NCBI GenBank assembly: GCA_018398815.1
Contig: CM031622.1
Coordinates: 24,592,633-24,656,632, forward strand
From: Conus ventricosus
Lineage: Eukaryota; Mollusca; Gastropoda; Neogastropoda; Conidae
Length of the DNA: 64,000 bases
Reading direction: 5' to 3'
This document shows, in pieces, positions 61,501-64,000 of the stretch (its first letter is position 1; every line of letters begins with the position of its first letter). The translations under genes were made by a program, and so were the position numbers. The notes beneath the pieces were generated by a model. That model searched no databases, was not told the origin of the DNA, and was given only the letters and a program-made list of their open reading frames with translations.

Positions 61501-62149
61501 GTGGGGGTGGGGGTTCTTTTTTTGTGTGAAGTGGCCATGATGGTGATAGATGAGAGTCAACACCAGCAGAAAAGATGATGGTGGTTGATGGTAAGCAGGC
61601 TCCTGTGTAATCCATGGTGTTCTGCATTGTAGAGGGTCACAAAAGCAAATTAAAAAACAAAAAAAAGCAAAAGGGAAAGAAAATTCTTCTGTTAACAGTT
61701 GACGAAACAGCTACAGCACTGCTGTGTGGACTATATCTGATCAGGAAAATGGGACATGAGTGACAGAGGTTGAAATGGACAAAGTGCGGTCTCATCCCAT
61801 CATGATAGGTAGAGAGTAGAAGCTGTCTCAAGTGTATGTGTCCACATGTGTGTGTGTGGACGTGCATGTCAATCTTGTGCATGTATATGAAGTATGTGTG
61901 TGAGTGCGTGTATCTTTGGATATTGCTTCCATATATTTGACAAAGAAGTGTTTTCACTTTGCTTAATTTCTGTTATATGTTCTAAAACATGTTCCTAAAC
62001 AAATTGTTCATTTGATTCTGTTGTTGTTTTTGTTTCAGTTTCACGCGTGTGGCGCTGTGCATGCTTGTGCTGCATTACATGGTAGAGCTGGTGTTCCACA
62101 CGGCCAGACTCATCTACTTTTCTGACAAACCTGACTTGGCAGCTAATGT
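21182..62149 (+). CDS. TRAM1: TRAM-family ER translocon-associated membrane protein, multi-exon, partial at both ends
   Basis: Eight exons in order spell parts of a TRAM protein, a multi-pass ER membrane protein with a TLC (TRAM/LAG1/CLN8) domain that lies beside the Sec61 channel and assists insertion of nascent chains. Seen directly: an NVT glycosylation-like site in the first lumenal loop, the segment ending IIIHAITQEYVLD, KMNRKMHVSK, GYPENQGFQ, FIVKLFFIIQ, AYWLHCLPELYFQK, KKEEIPEKHPYIACYL and LVLHYMVELVFHTARLIYFSD. These follow the collinear order of animal TRAM1/TRAM2 and cover roughly the middle two thirds of a protein of about 370 residues. The N-terminal exon and the C-terminal part after YFSD were not found, so the gene runs off the window or has an unseen first exon. 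TRAM1 versus TRAM2 orthology cannot be settled here. Introns reach about 15 kb and are packed with transposons. Several single-base frame errors sit at homopolymers. Confidence 0.88.
21979..22064. repeat. 86-bp near-perfect palindrome in TRAM intron
   Basis: Arms of about 39 bases (GTCAAGGGGTTAATTCATTC inward to GAACATTG) are separated by an 8-base loop. Only about three mismatches are present. The arms contain GGTTAATT. It may be a minimal foldback MITE or a stable hairpin. Confidence 0.9.
22793..22907 (+). CDS. TRAM1: TRAM exon with transmembrane segment and QEYVLD
   Basis: The acceptor is tgtgtcag and the donor is gtaagt. The exon contains YNLGQEG followed by a hydrophobic membrane segment and IIIHAITQEYVLD. 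This matches the highly conserved TRAM motif in which a membrane helix ends in IIHAV-QEY-LD just before the basic cytoplasmic KINRRMH stretch. The exon ends in phase 0 after the aspartate codon. This is the strongest single piece of TRAM evidence in the first half of the window. Confidence 0.88.
23130..23760. repeat. 42-bp minisatellite in TRAM intron
   Basis: About 14 diverged copies of a 42-base unit containing ATTTCAAAGGCCAGAGATAT and GTGTATTGTGG. Because 42 is a multiple of three, one strand stays open over several hundred bases and spells a 14-residue repeat (QRPEI, CIV). This is almost certainly not a gene: it has no start context, lies in an intron, and copies drift at all codon positions. 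Confidence 0.9.
24349..24445 (+). CDS. TRAM1: TRAM exon, start of TLC domain (KMNRKMHVSK), frame-damaged
   Basis: After the acceptor atttctag the sequence gives KMNRKMHVSK and then STTKFH, VKLVLLLTAVWDH, which parallels [22 protein letters not shown] in TRAM. Two frame breaks occur. A missing A in the AAA run at the exon start is needed to continue from the previous phase-0 donor, and another break follows VSK. The 3' boundary reads AAG followed by GCAAGT, a classical GC-AG donor. No GT donor fits nearby. Motif order supports TRAM; exon length is close to what is needed. Confidence 0.68.
24690..25200. repeat. GGTTGAGGTTGACAGAGGTG minisatellite, copy 1
   Basis: Irregular units of about 32 bases with GGTTGAGGTTGACAG, GTGTGT and TTGCAG elements. 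The same array followed by the same downstream DNA recurs at 28200-28860. Confidence 0.85.
25200..26160. repeat. Duplicated segment, copy A
   Basis: Alignable for about 960 bases with 28850-29880. Shared stretches include CAATGCACACTCCCTGGGGG, GACTTGACCAGT-A and CTTTATGTGTCTTGTGCAGA. No gene content was recognised; it lies in a TRAM intron. The copies differ mainly by indels. Confidence 0.85.
26161..28199. other. Noisy intronic DNA, no feature recognised
   Basis: Homopolymer-rich DNA with a GA-rich stretch near 26590-26690. No conserved protein, RNA or repeat terminus was recognised. It begins where the first copy of the duplicated segment loses alignment. Confidence 0.45.
28200..29880. repeat. 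Duplicated segment, copy B (minisatellite plus flank)
   Basis: A second, more error-rich version of 24690-26160 with the same order: minisatellite, CACTCCCTGGGGG block, CTTTATGTGTCTTGTGCAGA block, then CTTGCTACACATC. A poly-G tract (29668-29698) replaces a short GGGGGGG in copy A. Confidence 0.85.
30005..30890. repeat. Degraded duplicate of 34455-35310, including a copy of the FIVKLFFIIQ exon
   Basis: Order and sequence follow the 34.5-35.3 kb region, for example CTCTCTCTCTTTATGTCAAC and the T-rich exon area at about 30372 (ATTATTTACTGTTTTTAATT versus ATTCATTGTCAAGCTGTTTT). The exon copy has lost its acceptor and donor. It could be a duplicated pseudo-exon or a poorly called haplotype copy. 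Confidence 0.7.
31084..31144 (+). CDS. TRAM1: Candidate TRAM exon (GYPENQGFQ)
   Basis: A tccttttcag acceptor and a GTGAGG donor bound 61 bases ending GYPENQGFQ. The TRAM family has W-xx-YPHN-x-M just before the FQMKFFYISQ membrane segment. Here the last codon is split as CA, and the next exon starts with A, which makes glutamine and restores phase exactly. The first half reads plausibly only in a shifted frame (EPW, then GYPEN), so an indel is likely within the exon. The call rests on position, splice sites, phase and a short motif, so it is moderate. Confidence 0.5.
32006..32082. repeat. Poly-C tract
   Basis: About 76 C residues with a single G. It lies in the noisy duplicated region of the TRAM intron. 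Confidence 0.9.
33272..34324. mobile_element. TTAA-flanked piggyBac-like non-autonomous element
   Basis: The ends are CCCTCACAGTGC and GCACTGTGAGGG, a perfect 12-bp terminal inverted repeat, each directly flanked by TTAA (33268-33271 and 34325-34328). TTAA target duplication and CCC-starting ends are the hallmarks of piggyBac-type elements. The 1053-bp interior has no transposase. Near the right end it holds two copies of a CCCGATCGGG palindrome followed by CCCATCGCACT. An apparently unoccupied site is present near 29932. Confidence 0.85.
34810..34840 (+). CDS. TRAM1: TRAM micro-exon FIVKLFFIIQ
   Basis: A 31-base exon lies between a pyrimidine-rich ctttcag acceptor and a gtaact donor. It encodes FIVKLFFIIQ after one base that completes the preceding codon, and it ends in phase 0. 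In human TRAM1 the corresponding stretch is FQMKFFYISQ, immediately before LAYWLH, which is exactly where the next exon resumes. A degraded second copy of this exon and its flanks lies near 30372. Confidence 0.75.
37027..38376. mobile_element. hAT-like MITE, copy 1, carrying a LINE fragment
   Basis: Terminal inverted repeats are CAGGGCTTCTG and CAGAAGCCCTG, and ATACAG flanks both sides (37021-37026 and 38377-38382). Subterminal GGGTCCC/GGGACCCC motifs repeat several times near each end. Without the inner insertion (37360-38008) it is about 700 bp and matches, in reverse orientation, the 49361-50045 copy. The CAGGG ends resemble hAT elements, but the flanking repeat seen is 6 bp rather than 8. 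No transposase is present. Confidence 0.85.
37360..38008 (+). pseudogene. CR1-like LINE 3' fragment inserted in the hAT-like MITE
   Basis: GAAAAG is present at both junctions (37354-37359 and 38003-38008), and the second MITE copy lacks this segment, so it is an insertion with a 6-bp target duplication. It encodes the end of an RT in nearly open frames: AARFITKDYRSR, then RQARLGLMFKIA and GLIPAIPPQNFLTP-like DNA, followed by RNTRGFKLPVCNTSQYTHSF and MDWNHLGEDIVSAGS. A 3' UTR follows, ending in GATCCAGATCCAG. The fragment starts at the same RT position as the copy at 13455. Confidence 0.82.
38468..39153. mobile_element. piggyBac-like TTAA MITE inside the L1-like RT
   Basis: The left end is TTAA-CCCTCTGCCCCTTGGTC. 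The right end, reversed, is CCCTTTCCCCCTTGGCC, next to TTTTAA. The host LINE reads FIF just before and K-RAYGLGESICKW just after, so removing the element restores the RT around one TTAA. It is about 686 bp with no transposase. A minor T-run expansion lies at the right junction. Confidence 0.8.
41101..42049. other. Simple-sequence DNA between two LINEs
   Basis: T- and A-rich DNA with a C10-A31 tract (41540-41593), CA runs, and GA repeats near 41725. Nothing coding was recognised. It may contain the 3' end of the plus-strand LINE. Confidence 0.5.
42050..45585 (-). mobile_element. L1-like LINE, minus strand, nearly complete ORF2 remnant
   Basis: The minus strand opens with MAQDSSFKICSLNVNGLG near 45540-45580, the start of an apurinic endonuclease domain. 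SNKNGVAVLFNNNFEYKIHD and TLVNLYGPSAGD-like segments follow near 45200-45400. RT follows: GNHNMYPKGREAEKF near 44000, NTTYKIASACVANRLKSVLP near 43900, and LSQFADDT near 43455-43478. A thumb/C-terminal region and a CCHC motif (CNFCDHEQ, LHICF, CERFW) lie near 42210-42300, typical of L1-type ORF2 ends. Frames are broken many times. It differs in sequence from the plus-strand LINE at 36-41 kb, so it is a separate family or subfamily. Confidence 0.8.
45586..46489. other. AT-rich DNA upstream of the minus-strand LINE
   Basis: A-rich runs (45630-45660), no recognisable ORF1, and a G-rich tract with one A (46343-46367). It may include the LINE 5' UTR. Nothing else could be supported. Confidence 0.4.
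46490..46688 (-). CDS. Candidate cysteine-rich exon, unknown function
   Basis: On the minus strand a 199-base open stretch lies between a tatgttcag acceptor and a gtaagt donor. It reads CGTERDICQQAWTKNGAVVV, then EDCDRTNLDCEISC and further to HCVAGSN. Cysteine spacing and balanced codon use look like a real exon of a secreted cysteine-rich protein, and the base composition differs from the AT-rich flanks. I do not recognise the family. About 350 bases upstream on the same strand (47040-47350) is another cysteine-containing open stretch (AAYVATVVACGPPFYAACGK) that could be an earlier exon. Both are tentative. Confidence 0.35.
47235..47700. repeat. (GT)n microsatellite cluster
   Basis: Several GT runs separated by short unique or TTTTCTT interruptions, plus a GA run (47567-47585). 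The long open frames here are repeat translations. Confidence 0.92.
48010..48250. repeat. (CT)n and (AAT)n microsatellites
   Basis: CT-rich run at 48010-48073 and AAT/ATT trinucleotides at 48170-48252, which form a potential AT hairpin. Confidence 0.9.
48409..48710 (-). CDS. 5' exon of SWIM-zinc-finger protein, probably of the YqaJ-associated type
   Basis: The exon runs from an ATG in a good context (ATGGCGGCTGAT) to a gtaagt donor directly after KCECKAG, and encodes about 101 residues without frame damage. The stretch CATCYRSYHKKAAPH followed by VEAKCECKAG matches the start of a SWIM zinc finger (CxCxnCxH), and the CxH half would lie in the next exon. Proteins of this architecture in invertebrates often carry a YqaJ-like nuclease domain and are common in molluscs, either as host genes or as partners of ISL2EU-type transposons. 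The exon lies antisense within a TRAM intron. The next exon was not identified, so the gene is partial here. SWIM is a moderate-confidence call; the YqaJ link is inference. Confidence 0.65.
48711..48800 (-). promoter_or_regulatory. CpG-rich promoter-like region upstream of the SWIM exon
   Basis: The DNA just upstream of the minus-strand ATG at 48710 is unusually rich in CpG (cgcgagagc, cccgcgcgagccgcgagccgg) compared with the AT-rich intron around it. That pattern, together with an intact first exon and donor, suggests a promoter or germline-unmethylated start region. No TATA box correctly oriented for the minus strand was evident. Confidence 0.4.
49162..49198. repeat. Poly-G tract
   Basis: About 36 G residues shortly upstream of the second hAT-like MITE. 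Confidence 0.9.
49361..50045. mobile_element. hAT-like MITE, copy 2, uninterrupted, opposite orientation
   Basis: It has the same CAGGGCTTCTG ends as copy 1, with TATACAT on both sides (49354-49360 and 50046-50052). At 685 bp it gives the element without the LINE insertion: GGAAAATGAAAAG runs straight into CGTCATCGTGACATCAC on the minus strand. Subterminal GGGACCCC motifs are again clustered at both ends. Confidence 0.88.
50461..50514 (+). CDS. TRAM1: TRAM exon IAYWLHCLPELYFQKIKK
   Basis: Exactly 18 codons lie between ttgtcctcag and gtaaga, both phase 0. The residues AYWLH-LPELYFQK are the most conserved signature of TRAM proteins within the TLC domain. No frame damage is present. The exon sits about 15.6 kb after the previous one. 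The intervening intron carries two L1-like LINEs, the hAT-like MITEs and the antisense SWIM exon. Confidence 0.95.
51567..52721. mobile_element. TTAA-flanked element with 35-bp TIRs and a THAP fragment
   Basis: The left end reads AGATCTACTTTAGAGATTTT and the right end, reversed, AGGTCTACTTTAGAGGTTTT. The match continues for about 35 bases. TTAA lies immediately outside both ends (51563-51566 and 52722-52725). The interior carries a THAP-type zinc-finger segment and an inner inverted repeat (51959-52005 against 52309-52355, containing CGTCAGTTCCAGCTGGACC). THAP domains occur in several DNA transposon systems (P, ISL2EU and others). The superfamily cannot be fixed without a transposase. Confidence 0.72.
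51803..51960 (+). pseudogene. THAP-domain fragment
   Basis: The frame gives YCAAVECSSSAGDGFSLHTF and then PSDPDTRKKWIRFVQ. This matches the N-terminal half of a THAP zinc finger: a CX2-4C pair, the H-FP motif, and the RKKW tryptophan. The distal CX2H pair and the AVPTIF-like end are absent, because the frame runs instead into the inverted-repeat DNA at 51957. It is either an exon whose partner was lost, or a captured piece inside a non-autonomous element. Confidence 0.7.
53576..53644 (+). CDS. TRAM1: TRAM exon EEIPEKHPYIACYL..., one-base insertion
   Basis: The acceptor is gctttcag and the donor is gtgagt. The exon continues KK|EEIPEKHPYIACYL, matching KKEDIPRQLVYIGLYL in human TRAM1, then needs a one-base deletion in the TTGGCTT stretch to read LHCDAFTLN. 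With that correction the exon is 68 bases and donates AA to the next exon, whose first T completes asparagine. As given, the frame hits TGA. The correction is inferred from phase and homology. Confidence 0.85.
54150..55085. repeat. 70-bp minisatellite, block A (noisy)
   Basis: Units contain CTTGCGGGGATCGAGGTCCT, GCCAACAGAAGAGGAAAGTG and GACTGACATCACAGAATGGA. The last three or four units (54880-55085) are clear, and the earlier part is degraded by homopolymer errors. It is followed by the same flank as block D (GAGCTTGAGGGATCTGGTGA). Confidence 0.8.
55203..55830. repeat. GT, AT and GA simple-repeat cluster
   Basis: AT-rich run (55268-55340), GT run (55434-55650) and GA/GGGA run (55655-55822). 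No gene. Confidence 0.92.
56160..56640. repeat. Polypyrimidine (C/T) tract
   Basis: About 480 bases of nearly uninterrupted C and T on the plus strand, including a C20 run (56447-56466). It could adopt triplex structure, and its open frames are artefacts of composition. Confidence 0.9.
56830..57480. repeat. 70-bp minisatellite, block B
   Basis: About nine degraded units with the same GGACAGAGAAACCCTTGCGG and CAACAGAAGAGGAAAGTGGA segments. Indels occur in almost every unit. Confidence 0.8.
57481..59400. other. Very AT-rich and noisy DNA with stray minisatellite units
   Basis: Isolated pieces of the 70-bp unit (58570-58700) are embedded in A/T-rich DNA (58140-58550, 58700-58880). This composition does not match the flanks and looks like low-quality consensus. 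No gene was recognised. Confidence 0.45.
59400..61205. repeat. 70-bp minisatellite, block D
   Basis: From 60710 to 61205 about seven units are almost identical with an exact 70-base period (60771 to 60841, for example). Before 60650 the same unit is recognisable but heavily corrupted by G- and A-runs. Translations in all frames are shadows of the repeat. Confidence 0.9.
61366..61475. repeat. AT/GT hairpin, inverted repeat
   Basis: ACTTAGTGCATGTGTGTGTG is mirrored by CACACACACATGCACTAAGT around a TA-rich centre, giving arms of about 24 bases or more. The flanking (TA)n can extend the stem. Confidence 0.85.
62039..62149 (+). CDS. TRAM1: TRAM exon with LVLHYMVELVFHTARLIYFSD
   Basis: The acceptor ttgtttcag and the donor gtaagt bound 111 bases reading FTRVALCMLVLHYMVELVFH and then TARLIYFSDKPDLAAN. 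This aligns with [32 protein letters not shown] of TRAM1, the late TLC-domain helix. The exon ends with two bases of the next codon. The following exon (KGFSLWAVLFV in human) was not seen before the window ends. Confidence 0.93.
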
Positions 62150-62804
62150 GTAAGTCATACGTTACCAAGAACATGGAATTGGGGAACCTGTGCGCTTGAG
62201 CATCTTCTGGATGGTTGTATGTCATGATATTCTGTGTGTTCATTGAAAAAAAGTGGAAGCCTGAAGTCTGCTGCAAAGAAACCATAATTACGATGGTGAT
62301 AAATAGGTAAATACTCCCTTTTTTTCCCCTTGAGAGGGAGGGAATGTGGGTGATGAGATGGGAGGAGAAATCATTCTATGTTACTTAACTAAGTGTTATT
62401 TAGGAAATTTTCACATCCAGTTTTGTCTTGCTGACCATAAAGTCATCATGACAAATGAAAAAGAAGATTCCTGTAGTCTTCACCAGCCATTGTATGCATT
62501 CTCTTATATATATATTTGTTGTGTTTAAACAAGTCGGAAACAACATGATATTCGGATGGAGTTTCATGCTTAAGACATCATTCTGCATCTTTTTCTGTTT
62601 TCTGTCATGTTGTTTCAGCGGCATAGCTGGTTGATATGGGCACAGAATGGTTTGAGAGATGTGACTATACCACTTCTATTTTCGATTCTTGACTGTTGTC
62701 AGCAGGCCTCGATTCTTTAGTGCATAAGTCTTCTTCATTGGTGATAAGGTCTTTATAGGTGTGTGTAGGATTTGTGGTAGCACCTCATTTCAGATTCCTG
62801 GATT

Positions 62805-63560
62805 CTTTCTGTGATCTGCTGTCAGGTCCACGTTTCACAAGCGAAAAGATATCCCAGTATGCGCATCATCCTCATTTTGGATTTGAATGAGACGTTGTTC
62901 CAGATGGTCTGGAGCTGGGAAAGCGCTGTTGAGGTAAGGGCCATTTTAGCCAGGGCTTCTGGTTTTGGGCCCCTTTACATGTCACAACTACTCCCAGATA
63001 GTTTATTAAAGCTGTGTAGTCTAACTTTGTATCCTGCATGCCCGTGGGTGTTCTTTGTCAACAGTAGAGTCTTTTCGCACTGTAGCCTTTGCCATATGCT
63101 GTGGTGTGTTGTTTTAAAGGGAGATTTTACCAGTGGGGCAAGTTCTTTTTCCTGTTCAGCATAACTAACGATGTCATCATCAAACAATGGGTTGGCTATG
63201 GCCCTGCCCCTTGTGGTCACTGTTCCAAAATGGTTTTCTAGCACATCAGTCATCAGTCTTTCCCCGAAATATGTTGAAGAGGATGGGGAAGAGGAAACAG
63301 CCCTGTCTGATTTCCCAAAACTTGGCAGAACCATTTGCTGGCTGCTGTCATTGAGAACTGTGCTGGTAGCTTCTTTATAAAGTTGCTATGTTCTGATAAT
63401 TTTTCTTTCCCAAGTTGTAGTTCCCTTAAATTGCTCACAAAGCAGCTTTATAGAGCCTGTCAAAGGGATTTTAAAGTCGATGAAAACATAATGTAGATCT
63501 TGCTGGTGTTCAAGGTGTTTCTCACAAAGGAGTCGATGTTGAAAAGTTGTTTGGTTGGGG
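62805..63560 (-). pseudogene. LINE reverse transcriptase fragment, minus strand
   Basis: Reading the minus strand: EHQQDLHYVFIDFK near 63450-63530, then FGERLMTDVLENHFGTVTTR followed by GRAIANPLFDDDI near 63170-63270 (the usual FADD box reads FDDD). CEKTLLLTKNT and KVRLHSFNKLSG lie near 63000-63090, KPEALAKMALTSTALSQLQT and IWNNVSFKSKMRMMRIL near 62860-62970, and LFACETWT near 62830. The order is that of a widespread invertebrate non-LTR RT. The part between DFK and GERLMTD is deleted, and frames shift at least three times. Confidence 0.82.
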
Positions 63561-63574
63561 CCCGGTGGTGTCAC

Positions 63575-64000
63575 TAGAATTTGTGAAGTGATCACAACAT
63601 ACCGTCCTCTGAGATTGTTGGTGTCAGTAGGATTTGTGAAGTGATCACAACTACTATTCACTGAAATGTAAGTGTTGTCAGTAGGGTTTGTGAAGTGATC
63701 ACAATATACTACTCATTGAAGTGTTTGTGTTGTCAGTAGGATTTGTCAAGTGATCATAAATACTATTCAATGAAGTGTTTGTGTTGTCAGCAGGATTTGT
63801 GAAGTGATCACAATATACTATTCATTGAAGTTTTTGTGTTGTAAGTAGGATTTGTGAAGTGATCATAATATACTATTCAATGAAGTGTTTGTGTTGTCAG
63901 TAGGATTTGTGAAGTGATCACAATATACCGTCTACAGAGACTGTTGGTGTCAGTAGAATTTGTGAAGTGATCACAGCATACTATTCATTGAAGTGTTTGT
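63575..64000. repeat. About 55-bp minisatellite, running off the window
   Basis: At least seven units carry TAGGATTTGTGAAGTGATCA, CAATATACTATTCATTGAAG and TGTTTGTGTTGTCAG. The repeat begins at the edge of the LINE fragment. Confidence 0.92.

Noticed and set aside
1..64000. CRISPR array, bacterial defence or biosynthetic cluster
   Set aside because: Introns, SINEs, LINEs and TRAM make this eukaryotic. Tandem repeats lack the repeat-spacer pattern of CRISPR.

Overview
This window is animal nuclear DNA, most likely from a lophotrochozoan and probably a mollusc. It has long introns, GT-AG splice sites, many microsatellites, several clades of non-LTR reverse transcriptase, a Ty3/Gypsy element, tRNA-derived SINEs and small TTAA-flanked DNA elements. 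No bacterial operon, rRNA or CRISPR array is present. The assignment to molluscs rests on remembered similarity of the SINE and LINE families and should be checked by search.

The only host gene I can follow across the window is a TRAM homologue (translocating chain-associated membrane protein, TLC-domain family) on the + strand. Eight exons lie at 21182-21242, 22793-22907, 24349-24445, 31084-31144, 34810-34840, 50461-50514, 53576-53644 and 62039-62149. The first and last exons of the gene are outside the window or were not recognised. On the minus strand, inside the largest TRAM intron, is a 5' exon of a SWIM-zinc-finger protein (48409-48710) with a CpG-rich upstream region. A cysteine-rich candidate exon lies at 46490-46688.

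Layout: 1-4.5 kb holds microsatellites and noisy DNA. A foldback element (4983-7366) sits inside a tRNA-SINE, and a second SINE lies at 7697-8105. A LINE 3' fragment (8190-8876) is followed by a decayed minus-strand Gypsy element (8877-13290). A plus-strand LINE tail (13455-13931 and 17131-17228) is split by a minus-strand CR1-like element. An RNase-H-bearing LINE lies on the minus strand (18340-20675). TRAM then begins. Between 24.7 and 35.3 kb the sequence holds two versions of the same region, apparently a haplotypic or assembly duplication; one version lacks a TTAA-flanked element, giving an empty-site comparison. A plus-strand L1-like LINE (about 36.2-41.1 kb) contains a hAT-like MITE (itself carrying a LINE fragment) and a piggyBac-like MITE. 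A minus-strand L1-like LINE follows (about 42.05-45.59 kb), then the SWIM exon, a second copy of the hAT-like MITE, a THAP-bearing TTAA element, and 70-bp minisatellite blocks (54-61 kb). A minus-strand LINE fragment and a roughly 55-bp minisatellite close the window.

Base quality looks uneven. Many reading frames break at homopolymers, even within conserved TRAM exons, and there are more than a dozen long G or C runs. Several 'pseudogene' breaks may therefore be consensus errors rather than biology.
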